This document shows positions 1 through 12,157 of a DNA stretch of 64,000 bases, piece after piece (within the stretch, counting starts at the first letter, position 1; every line of letters starts with the position of its first letter). The translations under genes were made by a program, and so were the position numbers. Source of the stretch: Adiantum capillus-veneris (taxonomy: Eukaryota > Streptophyta > Polypodiopsida > Polypodiales > Pteridaceae); contig CM043952.1 of NCBI GenBank assembly GCA_014529385.2, positions 69,573,370 through 69,637,369 on the forward strand, read 5' to 3'. Below the pieces are notes generated by a model. It was not told the DNA's origin and did no database searches. It was given only the letters and a program-made list of their open reading frames with translations.

Positions 1-520
1 ACATGTGTCTATTCCTAAAGAAAGACTCATATAAACTATGTACATTTCATATGTGCCTAGTTATGTTGCATGAACCATGGAACATAATGTATTCTCAATT
101 TTATGAACTATGTTGTTACAATAAAAATCATCATAATTTATCCAACACCGAATATTGAAAAATGGTACAAAATTTCATACCAAACCATATGTGCAAATAC
201 ATGGGACTTTATTGCGAGAATAGTAAATTATCTTTACAACAACCCAAATGATTTTTTTTTCAAAAAACCTTTGATAAATATTCTTCCTACTTGTTCTTAA
301 ATAGCATAAATCTTTTTTCATGTATTCGAATCATCTGTCCCTTCGATAACTTGTAAATGGACACAATTATGTTTCGTGATGTAGATGTGTGGCCATGCTA
401 CCATTTATTGCAGAAAAGCTAGTGCCAAATAGTTATGCCCGTGTAAATTGTTAGGACTCTCGATGTGCATTTGTATGTGGATGTGCAATAATGTGATTAC
501 CCCCTCATACCTACGTGTGT
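1..520. other. AT-rich non-coding sequence
   Basis: I see no gene, RNA or transposon domain here. The only open frame of note (103-300, plus) is low-complexity and AT-biased and resembles nothing I know. Confidence 0.5.
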
Positions 521-1216
521 GCCTTTTTAAAGTGACCAATTTTCCATTGAAAACTTAGACCTTGAATTTGAAAGAATTTGCATCTCTTGGTTGTTAACAT
601 GATTTACCAACATTCTTTTATCCACCTGTTGCACAATTTTTCTGTTGCACAATTGTTCTTGAAATGCACGAAAGAAAGTAGAAAAGAAAATCTTTTTTTC
701 TTTGTTATCACTAGCTCAACATAAGGACCATTTGACTAGTGGTCAAATGTACATTGAGCTCCTACCAGTGGTCTAGACCAATAGGCGCTACACTGCCTCT
801 GACAGAGGTTTGTGGGAAAAAGAGTCACTTTTCCCGAACATTGGTTTTGTTGGGGGGGGGGGGGGGGGGGGGGTTTATAATTAAATAGGTAAAGAGATAT
901 GTGGGTGTATTCTGTTTTGAGAAAAGTGATTCTTTTTCCCACAAACCTCTATCAAAGGTAGTGTAGCGCCTATTGGTATGGACCACTAGTAGGAGCTCAA
1001 TGTACATTTGACCACTAGTCAAATGGTTCTTATGTGGAGCTAGTGATAACAAAGAAAAAAAGAGTTTCTTCTCTACTTTCTTTCGTGCATTTCAAGAACA
1101 ATTGTGCAACAGGTGGGTAAAAGAATCTTGGTAAATCCTGTTAACAAACAAGAGATGCAAATGCTTTCAAATTCAAAGTCTAATTTTTGATGGAAAATTG
1201 GTCACTTTAAAAAGGC
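521..1216. mobile_element. Foldback (long inverted repeat) element
   Basis: The sequence from 521 (starting gcctttttaaagtgacca) reappears as its reverse complement ending at 1216 (tggtcactttaaaaaggc). The arms are roughly 300 bp and imperfect; they meet at about 835 and 925. The loop holds a run of 22 G. Matching blocks include the region around 740-830 (CTAGTGGTCAAATGTACATTG) and its complement near 990-1020. There is no ORF that resembles a transposase, so this is a non-autonomous foldback or MULE-like MITE. I could not find a convincing target-site duplication. The structure is directly visible; the superfamily is not known. Confidence 0.8.
852..873 (+). repeat. Poly-G tract (22 G)
   Basis: An uninterrupted G run lies in the loop of the foldback element. 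Its reverse strand makes a spurious proline-rich ORF. Runs of this length are prone to slippage and to G-quadruplex formation. Confidence 0.9.
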
Positions 1217-2232
1217 AACTTCTAATGATTCTGGTAGAAGAAAATCTGAAGTTAAAAGGTCAGCTCCTTCAACCACCACAATAAAGTAATCCTATGCTTG
1301 CCACATCTCTTTAAAAACAAAGATTAGTGCTGTGGGCTTTTCCAACAATATCAAGATCATAATTTGGTAATGCAACAGAGATGGGTAAAGGAGTCATTTT
1401 TCAAGGGAGAAGATTCTTGAAAAGAAGTGGATGGGTAGAGTAGAATGGGGGGGGGGGGGGGAAGCATGCTTAAAAAGGACTGTATAATCAACACATGATT
1501 AAAGTACATTCAGGAGTGTTTGTTTCAAGTCTTCTGTCCTTTTGGCTTTCTAGAAGAAGCCTTAGAGATGTGTTGTTGGGCTAGCATACTTTCAACGTTA
1601 TTTTCGTTTCAAAGTATTAAATGAATAAATTTATTTCACCTTTCATTTCACTTCCTCAGATGGATTGACTTCTCTTACATTCTATATTCTATTCTCTTAG
1701 AATGATAAAGGGAAGCTTCACCTTGCATAATTAGAGTAAGTTTTATACATACATACACACACACACACACACAAACACACACGTATATACACACACACTA
1801 AAAATAAATAAATATATAATATACGTTAATGATCTTTTTTATTATATATAAATTTATTTATTTATTTATCTATTTACACACACACATACACAGACATACA
1901 TATATATAAATGAGCAAACCATGGTAAAAAGAAGAAGAACCGATGCAATGATGTCAAAAGTTAGTTCAAAAATCTTACAAATTTCAAAAACTTTTCTAGT
2001 ATTTTTTGTTTGCTTCTTTCCAAGGACACTCGGTCGCTTAATAAAAGAGACATTCCAGAACATTGCTTCACCTTATATAATTCTAGTTAAACTCAACACG
2101 ATGATTTTATCACTTTCTTATTGTTTTAGGAAGCTATCATGATCCTTTCACTTGTTTGAATTAATTGTGTTTCAAACCTTTTGTCTCATGGATTTGTCAA
2201 GCTTGATAATTTTGTTTTTGTTTTAATTCTGA

Positions 2233-2303
<71 letters not shown>

Positions 2304-4470
2304 CAACAACAACAAAAATGACATGTGATGGCAGGCTAAATTTTCCTATTCTTACTAAAAAGACCTTTTTGGCCTGCAAGAGAAGGCCTTAGTGCAGCGT
2401 GCGTCAAAAAATTAGTACATCTCCTGGCCGTGGGATGGAGTCCCCCGATGGGCGACGCATGGCTAATTGATTATTTTTAGGTGCTACTGCTTTCATTGTT
2501 AACCCTGCGTGAACGTGCTCTATCGACAGCACGTGAAAGGAGCTTTTATGACGTGCACTCATTTTTTGTGTTGAATGTGATGGGTGTGTGTTAGTAATGA
2601 AGTTCATTTTTGTCTGTGCTAATTTGTAGGGGAGCTTGTGTGCGGGCCACATTTTGCAGGAACTGAAGCAATGCATGGAGGACACGATGGGAGCTGCTGC
2701 ATGTCATGGAGGACACGATGAGAGTCTGGTTGCTGGTGTTGGAGTAGCTAAGGCAACAAAGCCACTTTTCCTTGTGCCGAGTGGGATGCGGTGGGCAAGT
2801 AGTGAGGCCAGAGGCTTTTTGATGGGTTTGAGGGACAACTAATTGGATGTATATATAAAGTTTGGGTTGCGTTTTGTAGTGCATGTTCATGTTTGAGTGA
2901 TACATGGTGTAAAGTTTTTGTGAAGCTACACTGTTAGTTAAAATGGGAACCCTGATTTTGCTGACAGCCTTGATATTGATGAGTACACTGGTGTTGATGC
3001 GATGAGTACAAGCGAGGAGATGGACTTTGACCAAGGTGTTTTGTGATTGTGAACATTTAAGCTACTTGATGGTTATGTGTGTTAATGTGGTTTTCTTTTT
3101 GAGCTCTACCGGTTGCTTTTGACATACATTGAAGAGTGTTGCCAAGGGTTCTCTTGAGGTGGTGATGCCACTTTGGTTGGCTCTTGCATGCCATGTCCTA
3201 ATCTCAGCATGGGCCTGAAGGGCTGCAAAAGGGTTGCATGGAACTGAAGGGGTGCTTGGGAGGTTGGTTTCTGACAAGAGGAGCGACATGGCAGAGGGTG
3301 AGGAGTGCTTTTATGCATTGATTTTTTGGCTTGATTATGCAAGGGAGCGGGGTCTTTTATCCTCCGATGTAAATTTGAATGTGATAGTTGTCCATGTATT
3401 GTAGTGTAGATGCGATAGAATGGCCTCTTTGCTTAGGTATCAAGAATCTCCTTGCCTTGCTTACCTTTCACGTTTGAATGCCGGTTGTTAGGAGAGTTGT
3501 GACAATGTCTCCATGCATTCAACATGTTATAGTGGGCTTGTCACAAATTTCATGGGCTTGTATCTCTGTTGGGACTTAAGAGCAGCCAGTAATACTTTGT
3601 GCTTTGTTTGTAGTTGTTCTTATGCTTGTGAGGATTACAAGGTATATCTGGATGAAATACTAAGCTATGGCAATGATAAAATTGTGCATTGAATTAGATG
3701 TGGAATCTGATTGGGTGAGCCAAGTAGGTCTCCCGAATCTCGAAAAAATAAAAATTATTACAAAACATCTCAAATGCATAAGTGAAAGGTGAGTCTAGGA
3801 AATGAAAAGCCTCATGGAATTGAAAAGTCAAAGGACTTTTCATCTCTATGTAAGGAAGTGTTCGACCTTGGCTCTAGCGTTTTCTTTCCTTTAGAACCTC
3901 TTTACACTATTCACTATGAAACTATTAAGGTGGTGAGTTTATTTCTTTTGAAGCCATTTAGCATAAAGACCTAAGTTTTACTAGTTTGACATCAAAGCTT
4001 TACGTGCATGTTTTCAAACAGACAAAAGAAATGCAAAGCTACCCATCATTTACCAAACTATCTCTCTAAACTAGTTCTCTTTGAAATCAAATCCCTAATG
4101 TACCGGTTGATCTTCATTGTTAAGTTTAATTTGCAAACTTCGGTGAGCCTTTGAGGATTGAGGAGTTTCCGGTGGAAGCTAGGTTAGATCTTGGTTGTGG
4201 CTTGCTTGCCATTGGTCTCAAATAGTGCACCACCCTGCGTACAGTTTCTCATTTTTTTTTCTCCCCTTAGTATCTAAGCCTTGCAAAGGACAATCGCCAT
4301 CGCCAACTCATAGTTAACAATCGCTTTAGCTAAAGAAAATAATCGTTGTTTGCTAGTGCCCTAAAGTAAATAATCGTTTCTTCAGCCTTTCTTCTTGGGC
4401 TTCCCTTTTTATTGACTTTTTGGCAAAGCAAAGATGTTGCTTGTGTGAGCAACCTGCTTTTTGTAATTTG
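1217..4470. other. Intergenic sequence with simple repeats, no gene recognised
   Basis: Contains a 15-G run at 1447-1461, an AC-rich stretch at about 1750-1800, and a compound (CT)n(CA)n tract at 2238-2303. Open frames at 2591-3034 (minus) and 2636-2842 (plus) overlap each other, lack recognisable domains and are not supported as genes. Confidence 0.5.
2238..2303 (+). repeat. Compound (CT)n(CA)n microsatellite
   Basis: About 33 nt of CT units is followed by about 29 nt of CA units, with one short interruption at the junction. Confidence 0.9.
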
Positions 4471-4520
4471 GGTTAAGTTTTGAATAGAAGGGGGGTGTCG
4501 GTGAGGCCTTTCACCACACC

Positions 4521-5683
4521 ATGGCGAGCTCCTCTAAGCCATCCTACGCTAAAGCAGTGGTGGCAGGCAAAGAGCAGCCCGACGCTCCGAAGGCTGTCGA
4601 CTTTGCAAAACCAGGCACCGATGATAGCGATCAAAGCTCCCTTACTAATCTGAGTAAGAAGGAACTGAAACAAAGAAAGATGCAGGTGGAAAAAGACCTA
4701 GCATCAATCCTCTCTGCACTGTCATTGAACAAAAGGTCGCACGAAGATTCGACGACGCAAGAGGATGCTGCTGAAGTGGCCAAAGGGGACAGAGATTTTC
4801 AAGCACTCAAGAAGGCGCTCCCGCAGTGTGTTGACGTGGAAGATGTTGTTACGGTGGTTGTTCCCCCTGCCGTTGTGAAAAGACAACTTGCAGAGGTTGC
4901 AAATTCCACTTTGGTCTTTGGGTTTATGGGGAGAGTTTCCAATAGAATTGAGCTCCGTAATAACTGGCTCTGCAGTCCACTGGTTTTGAATCAGCACGGT
5001 TCGGTAATGTTCACCCAATATATAGCAAAAGGATTCGTGTTAGTTCAGTTCAACGACAGTGCAATGGTTGAGAGGGTTTTGAAAAAAGGCCGACTGTTCT
5101 TTAATCACCCGCCGGTATGCTTGCTCCCTTGGGACCCTCTCTTTGAATCTAACGAGGCATTCAAGGATCTCTCCCCAGTATGGGTAGAGTTTGTCAACCT
5201 CCCCGTATGGCTTAGAAAGAACTTGAAGGATCTCGCAGCTTCGCTTGGTGATCCAATTTTTATCCATCTGCCAGAGCTTCGGGTGTAGTAGCAAACAAGG
5301 TCTATATCTCGTGGGATTTGCGGAAGCCACATCCTAAGAATTTGGTGGTGAATGTTGGGGTAGGAATAAATATTATTCCTCTAAACTTTAACGCCTTCTT
5401 CGGGGCATGCTTCAAATGAAATAAATTTGGGCATTATGTGAGGGTGTGTCCCGCTGAGGTGCTAAAGCCTAGAGACCAGGTAATGGAGAGAAGCGAATTA
5501 CTGGCTACCCCACAGGGTGACACAAATACATTTGATCCAACAAAGAAGCCTACTGAAAATCTTGGCAAGCAAGAGGGGGATCAAAATAAGGTCAACTTGG
5601 ATAAAGATGTGGAGAAACAAGATAATGGCAACCGGGGTAAGGGAAAGACCACTCAAATCTACCGTTTTTCATCCACAGCTTAG
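4521..5683 (+). pseudogene. LINE-type ORF1 (DUF4283-like RNA-binding protein), broken
   Basis: The first open part (4521-5288, 255 codons) begins MASSSKPSYAKAVV and has a basic/acidic N-terminal linker. From about residue 110 onward it has the region typical of plant LINE ORF1 proteins, including GRVSNRIELRNNW, GFVLVQFND and SPVWVEFVNLPVWL, which fits a DUF4283-like domain. A one-base frameshift near 5286 ends it. The same protein continues in another frame (KVYISWDLRKPHP) to a zinc knuckle at 5404-5450. There the second cysteine of the CX2CX4HX4C motif is a TGA stop (5417-5419). A hydrophilic tail runs to 5683. LINE ORF1 normally binds the element RNA; this copy cannot make a full protein. 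The start follows a short G-rich leader. Confidence 0.75.
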
Positions 5684-5749
5684 CAAAGAATGGCCACCCC
5701 AATTATCCATACTGATTTGTTCTTTGGTAGTAATAGGTTCGGAAGTCGT

Positions 5750-5925
5750 GCTCTGCTTGTCTCAATACAAATAATCAGGTACTACTTCTTTCACCATATT
5801 TGGCACGCAAGGAGCCGCCGAGTGTTTGAGGGGGATTTGGCTGTGGCAAGATTTTGTGAAATCATACAAGAGAGTAGAGTGACGATCTACATGATCGGAG
5901 GTAAACAAGCCTCAGAGGACTCGTC
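5750..5925 (+). pseudogene. Remnant of LINE ORF2 C-terminus
   Basis: In the 5690-5992 frame the stretch FFHHIWHARSRRVFEGD resembles the end of plant LINE ORF2 reverse-transcriptase proteins, where an IWxxRNxxxFE-like motif follows the RT zinc-binding domain. The endonuclease and RT body that should lie between ORF1 and this tail are absent, so an internal deletion joined them. The assignment rests on a short motif and its position after ORF1. Confidence 0.45.
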
Positions 5926-5951
5926 TAGAACAATACATATCATGATGACAT

Positions 5952-6109
5952 TGAGGCGGTCTGGGGCGGGCAACAAGAAGAGTGGCCTCTAAGCACCCTT
6001 CTAGGCTCCCGTGCTGCTCAATTGGTTGGGGTTGGAAAAAACAACAAACACACACACAAACTCACAACCTAACCCTACACAAATTTGGGGCACCACCTAG
6101 TTTTGGATG

Positions 6110-6151
<42 letters not shown>

Positions 6152-7903
6152 CTCGGGCTGCTTTGAAATGTATCGGCCGTGATCAAGCAAACTCAATTAT
6201 ATATGTAAGAAAGAGAGAGAAGGGGGAGGGGATGCTTGTTGCATTAATACCTTCTTACAAATCTGTCATGACCAATCAAAGTGAGATTAGTATTTGTTCA
6301 ACATAGATTGAGTAAATTTCACCACAACACATCACAAAAACAACCACCCCAATCACTGTCTTAAGGTCAGGGGAGTCCTCTCCACCCAGTCGCCCTCTTT
6401 AAGTATGTGGGATTTATGGCTAAATTGATGACAACACCCAGAGACAAGCTATCAAGAACTTTAAAAAAAAACACCAAGACACATACACATCATTGTTGTC
6501 CATTACTTCATGTTGGAAGAGAGACAAAGTATCCAAGCTTAGTCCAAATCCACCCTCCTTGATTCATCAAATGTTGGGCTTACACTAGTAGGAGAAATGA
6601 TAGATTTTCTACTTTCAATTGAGTGGCCACTCTCTCTTACAATGGCATAGAGTTCCCTTGCTAATCACCCCTAATACAACACATGCATATGCATAAGACG
6701 ATGAGCTTCCACTCAAGAGCTCCTTCTAGAGAGGTTGAGCTTGGCTTCTCAAACTATAGCATAGTGCTCTTGCTTATGGCTCCCCCCCTTTTGTGCTAGC
6801 TACACCCTCCTTTTATAGCAATTTTGAGGGCTAGGGTTACTCCTCTAACCATGGTTGGGTTAGATTTTCAGCACTTATTTAATTTCTTTTGCTTGGAATT
6901 ATCAAGAAGTTGGTGGGGATAGATGAAGAAGAGAGAGAGGAGAGAAGTGGAGGTGATAGGACTTTTCATAGTAGGTTAGTGTTAGTAAACTAGTAGAGTT
7001 AGTATTTTTATTGATTTACAAATGGAATTGGATATTTACAATGGAGTATCCAAGTAGGATACAAATAAGAAAGAAAAAACTCTTAATAGGTTAAAAAATA
7101 TGGATTTCTTACAATGTTGATGCTCCAAGTGTCTTGAGTAGGGTCAATTTTGAGGCTTGTTGATGGTCCACTAGCTTTGATGGTACGTTCTTTCTCCACT
7201 CTTGACCTCCTTTGGAAACCAAGGTAAGTGAACATGAGTAATCAATCACCATGATGCTGTCTTTCAAGAGAAGAGGCTGAATTTTGTGGTTTTTTGATAG
7301 ATATGGGTAATATGGATGAGGAAAAATGAGACTAAGTGGTCAATTTTGGAATGTAAGTGTTTGTAGGAGACATGAGTTCACCATGGTTTCTCTTATTCTT
7401 CAAGGTTGAGAAGAAGGTGAGTAGGGAAAAAATATACGCATAAATAAAACTAGTTTTTTTGGATTTTTGTTGGGATGGAGTTACACAAAAAATAAGAGAA
7501 GCTTGAATTAAATTATCATTTTATGGAATAAAGAGTATGATAAGAGAAATTGTGATAATGGTGAGTCAATGCACAGAGCGTAAATAACACACACCTAAGT
7601 ATAAATATTTAAATAAATACCAAAATAATTATGAAAAATCCGTATATTTAGGCCCTATATACAATGAAATATTTACACACAAAGAGGCCATAATATACCT
7701 TTTTTTTTTTTAAAAAAAAAATTGTTGGCTCACTAGCCCAGTGACTAGCTACTTGAGGGTTTTTAAGAAGATATGGGAAAAGTCCCCTAACTCACACACA
7801 CCTATATACAGTGAAAGGGTGAGGGTAACCACAATGTTTGAGTGATTTGATAGGGTGAGGTAACTTGCTATGGAAATTACAGAGACCCGAAAAACGGCTA
7901 TCA
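5952..7903 (-). repeat. 3' LTR of element A
   Basis: It starts tgaggcg and ends ggctatca, giving TG...CA ends. It is nearly the same as 13808-16428 except for about 640 bp missing after 7427 and a shorter GA array (6116-6150). On the minus strand a TATA-like box (TATAAAA, near 6813) lies within the LTR as expected for a U3 promoter. Confidence 0.85.
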
Positions 7904-7907
7904 TTAG

Positions 7908-7919
7908 CCCTCCCCCAGG
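7908..7919 (-). promoter_or_regulatory. Polypurine tract of element A
   Basis: On the minus strand CCTGGGGGAGGG directly precedes the 3' LTR. This is the usual site for plus-strand DNA priming. The same tract lies at 16433-16443 in element B. Confidence 0.75.
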
Positions 7920-8027
7920 ATGATGGTATATTCATGTACCATCATAAAGCATCTTTTCCCAAGAGAGTGCTTCAGAGTCCTTGACAAGCTCTTCATTGTT
8001 TGGCCCCTTGGAATTTTGGTTTGAGTT

Positions 8028-9346
8028 TTATTCATTCTTCACAGAACAATACTTACATGAGATAGCTGCCTTTTGAAAGATCTTTGGTAGATCCTTTGGT
8101 AGAAGGCGACTCAAATAAGGCTTCAAGCGATACCCGTTTACCTTCCTGGAGTGCTCTTTCCCATTCAAGTTCATAAGTTGATAGTAACTTGAATTGAAAG
8201 CCTTCTTCACTATGTATGGCCCCTGCCATCTAGTTTCAAACTTGGCATCAAAACGATTATCGAGTCGATTGTCATACCTTAGCACAAGATCTCCTTCATT
8301 GATGTCTTTGTCCTTGAGTTTCTTGTCAAGCTTTTCCATCGTCTGTGTGGCTTTCCTCTTGTAGCACTCGTATGCTGCTTCTCTTTTCCATGCAAGCTCA
8401 GCTAAGGTAAGAAGTCGATCCATCCATGCTTCTTGATCATCTTGTGCTGCTTTGCCATGAAGTCGCATTGTTGGAATGTTGAGCTCAATTGGTTGCAAAG
8501 CCTCTGGACCATAGACCAAGTGAAATGGTGTGAACTCCGTGGCTTCCCTATATGTGGTTCGATACGTGCACAAGGCACCATCCAAGAAGTCATCCCACAA
8601 CTTTGTCTTGTTTTCACCATCTTTCTAATGATGCCTGCAATGACACCAGTAGCTTTTTCTACCAAACCATTTGATTGGGGATAGTAGGGTGTACTATGAC
8701 GATGTAGAATGTGAATTTCTTCATATACTTCTGTGAGAAAGCCCTTTCTAAACCCTGGACCATTATCAGAAACAATCTCCAAAGTTGTGCCAAATCTACA
8801 ACAAATGTGAGTGTAGACAAATTTTCTCACTGTCCTCTCATTTACCTTTGCCACACTTTGTGCTTCCCCCCACCTAGTCATATAGTCTACAACCACTAGA
8901 ATGTAGAGTTTACCATTTTTTGTCCTAGGCAGAGGACCCATAGCATCAATGCCCCACTTTTCAAAGGGTCCATTTGCAAGCACGATTTGCCTTGGACCAT
9001 AAACCAATCTTCTATTCCCATTTACCTGACAATTGTGACAACTTTTACACCAATGTTGGACATCCACATGCAGACTTGGCCAAACATACCCCGCAAGCAA
9101 AATCTTCTTCACAGTTAACCCTTGGGCAAAATGACCACCACATGCCTCTTCATGCAAACCTTTTAGAATGGCTGGAATCTCCTTGATAGTTGGTACTCTT
9201 CTGCACACTTGATCCTTCCCTCTTTGATAGAGGGATCCTTCTAGGAAGAGATACGTGCTTGCCTTCTTCATGAGTCTCCTCTTCTGAGCCTTCGTGAAGT
9301 CTTGTGGAAACTCACCCTCCAAAATGTAGCTAATAATGGTAGTCAA
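8028..9346 (-). pseudogene. Integrase of element A
   Basis: Runs from 9346 down to 8028 in two overlapping frames (9346-8402 and 8600-8028), so one frameshift lies near 8600. The N-terminal HHCC zinc finger is visible (GGHFAQG then CKSCHNC). The catalytic core has the D,D-35-E residues in WGIDAMGP, VSDNGPGF and QSNGLVEKA. The C-terminal part (RWQGPYIVKKAF) is the usual DNA-binding end. It would insert the element cDNA into the genome. Element B at 16457-17871 carries a close copy. Confidence 0.85.
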
Positions 9347-9349
9347 TGA

Positions 9350-10295
9350 CTACAATCCATGGTATCTCGGTTGCTTGACAGTTGTTGCCACGATGATGAC
9401 CTTCGCTTCTTTCTCAATATATGTAACTACTTGTTGTGCAAGTAAATCGGTATCTTCATTCTGTTTCCTAGGAATATGATATAGTTGCACTTCTTTAAAT
9501 TGATTAAACAATATACGAATGGCATGAACTTTTTTCCTTAGGCTTTCATTCTTGCATGCCCAAATGCCTAAAATTTGTTTCACAATGAGAAGTGCATCCC
9601 CTTTTACCATGAGACGTTGTATACCTTGGCCAATGCATATCTTTAAAACCATGAAGTAGTGTGTCGTATTCTGCTTCATTGTTGCTAGTTGAACTTGGTA
9701 GATTGACCTTCTCTTTCATGACCACCTCTCCACTTGGGTTGAGCAACACTAGCCCTCCCGCTTCTTTTCCTATGTCTCGTCGAAAAGTTCCATCAAAGAA
9801 CAAGGTAAAAGCATTAGGAATACTTTTAGGTGGTGGCAATGGTAGGGTCTTTACTTCAGGCACCTTAATCTCCTTCTCATGTACCCTATAAGTAAGGATC
9901 CCTGCCAATTGTGCACGCACACTATCTTCTACCTTGAAAGAGTATTGGAACTCTTGCAATTCCATAATCCAGTTTGAGATCCTAGTACTAACATTCATTT
10001 GAGATGACACCCAAGGGAACAAATTTTTTGCAGTAAGAATTACAAAAGGTTTTGGTAGCAAGTAGGATCTAAAATTTCTCACTGCAAACATGAGGGAAAT
10101 CATCATGAGTTCTGCCTCCGTGTAGCCTCTCTCTAAAGCATTCATGACCCTACTAGCAAAGTAGATGGGTCGCATCCTGGTACTGTGGGGATCTTGTTGT
10201 AATAAAACTGCACCAATCGTTTCCTTTCCAACACTAGAGCTAACAAAGAATGTGTACTCCCAACAAGGAGGCATGAGTGTTGGTAGCTTTGACAA
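9350..10295 (-). pseudogene. RNase H region of element A (degenerate gRNH plus second aRNH)
   Basis: The upper part (10295 to about 9960) resembles a gypsy RNase H (KETIGAVLLQQD, IYFASRVMN, ERGYTEAEL), but the first catalytic aspartate is replaced by serine. The lower part is a second, archaeal-like RNase H with LFFDGTFRR, SNNEAEYDTLL and VKGDALLIV, which supply the expected D, E and D. Tat elements are known to keep this added domain while the first decays. A frameshift near 9640 splits it into two frames (10295-9546 and 9679-9350). Confidence 0.8.
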
Positions 10296-10352
10296 AATGA
10301 CTTTAATATTACAAAAATACTCTTCAAGATCATCAGACCATGCAAATTCTAC

Positions 10353-11392
10353 TTATTGTGTCAACTTTTGCAAAGGGTGAAGTAACTCCGAGGCTATGTG
10401 AATGAAGCGTGACATATACTTCACCTTTTGAATGAATGAGATGACCTCTTTAAGACTCTTTGGTGATGGTAGCTCAATGAGAGCTTTTGTCTTTGCTGGA
10501 TCCACCTCAATACCTTTATAGGAAACCTTGTGACCAAGCAAGATCACTTCATCCTCACCTATGTGGCACTTGTCCGGGTTGAGTTGACCTCCCATGTGGT
10601 AAATTTTTTTTAAACCTTCTTCTACCTTTTGTAGATGCAATGATTTTGAGCTATAAATGCAGAAATCATCAATGAACACCCTGATTGACTTTCCAAAGAA
10701 TGCTTAAAACACCATGTTCATGAATCGTTGGAAAGTTTCAGGAGCATTTGTCAGGCCAAATGGCATAACTCTAAAAGCATAACAACCCCAAGGAGTGATC
10801 AAGGTTGTTTTTAACTAATCTTCCAATGCGATACCTATTTGAAAGTAACCTGAGTAGCCATCACACACAGTGTACTTCTCATGAGACGAGCTAGCTCATT
10901 TAGTATCTCATCCTGAAATGGGAGGGGAAAGTGATCTCTTTTTGTTGCCTCATTGAGTGGACGGTAATCCACACACACCCTCCACTTGCCGTTTTTCTTA
11001 GGAGTGACAACAACAGGAGAGACCCACTCTGAATTCTCCACTGGATAAATGAAACCCGCTGCTAGAAGCTTTCTTACCTCCTTGAGTAAAGCCTGCTCCT
11101 TGATGACTCCTAGTCTTCGTAGCTTCTGAGCCTTAGGTGTGGCCTCTGGCTTCAACTCAATTTTGTGTTGAACAGCATATACTCCACGCACATTGGTGTA
11201 GTCTTTAGCAAAAAGCGTAGGAAATTTCCTTAACACACCTTTGAGGTTCTCTCTTTCATCCTTTGTAAGTGTTGTAGATAACATACCTTCGAGAATTCTT
11301 TCATCTTCCACTTTTTGGTTCTCTTGGGAACCTACCTCTTCCAAACCTGGGTAAGAGGTCTCTTGGTTGTTTGGCTTAAACCTTATCCCCAT
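10353..11392 (-). pseudogene. Reverse transcriptase of element A
   Basis: The N-terminal part (11392-10835) shows GFIYPVENSEWVSPVVV, PKKNGKWRVCVDYRPLN and the start of motif A. A two-base insertion near 10883, absent from element B, shifts the frame. The protein then continues through [29 protein letters not shown] and FIDDFCIYSS (the YxDD box, here FIDD) to 10353. Several stops interrupt it. The enzyme is therefore inactive in this copy, but its layout is complete. Confidence 0.85.
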
Positions 11393-11584
11393 GACTTAAA
11401 TGGAAGACTCCTCTGCAGTAATGATGCCGCTACTTTCTCCTTCTGAAGTGCTATCGGTCCAACCTTCCTCCGTCTCACTTTGAGATGATTCTTCATGGAG
11501 CTCCTCTTGGCGTTGCTCCTTCATGTCAAAGACAACCTTCTTATGATTGTCATTCCTGCAAATTAGCTTTCCACTCTCCCAATC

Positions 11585-12076
11585 CTACAAAGCTCGCATT
11601 TTCATTAGCCAATGTCTTCCTAGGATAAATGGATAACCATTTCCTTTGGTAGACATGACATAGAAATCTACTGCCTTCTTAATGCCAAAGGCCTCCACAA
11701 AAACATTTTTACAAATGCCTACGCACCTAGCCTTGCTATTGTTTGCCATTTTCACTTTGACTTGAGGTGTCTCATGGATGTGCATACCTAGTCTTTGCAC
11801 GAGTCCCTCTGTCATGATGCAAATTTGTGCACCCCTATCCACTAGACCTTTCCTAACTAATCTTCCTTTGATGTAACAATCTAGCACCGGTGTAATATCC
11901 TCATTCATTTCAGCTTGTGAAATTTTTACAACAGGCACTCTCTCTTTTACCTTTCTCCTAGTGCTAACTGCCTTTGTTAAATCCCTCCTAACTTGTGGGC
12001 ATAATGCAAGAAACTGAGGCCATGAGATATCAGGACCCTTACCTCTCATGTCTTCGAACAAGTTGTATGGGGCCAT
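11585..12076 (-). pseudogene. Aspartic protease (retropepsin) of element A
   Basis: A 163-codon frame contains GLVDRGAQICIMTEGL at about residue 76 and the C-terminal PFILGRHWL flap/alpha region typical of gypsy proteases. The catalytic D-T/S-G-A motif reads D-R-G-A, so the residue after the aspartate is altered. The enzyme normally cleaves the Gag-Pol polyprotein as a dimer. It lies between gag and RT in the usual order. Confidence 0.75.
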
Positions 12077-12157
12077 ACCATATCCAAGAGGGAAGTCTTG
12101 GAGGTTGATACGACGTCGAGTCCTCTTGGTTTCCTTGGTCTCCTTTGCCTTCTTTTC

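Noticed and set aside
736-1052. Proline-rich minus-strand ORFs
   Set aside because: They are made by the 22-G run in the foldback loop and have no other coding support.
8433-9186. Plus-strand ORFs within the integrase region
   Set aside because: Antisense shadows of the minus-strand integrase frames; the same shadows recur in element B.
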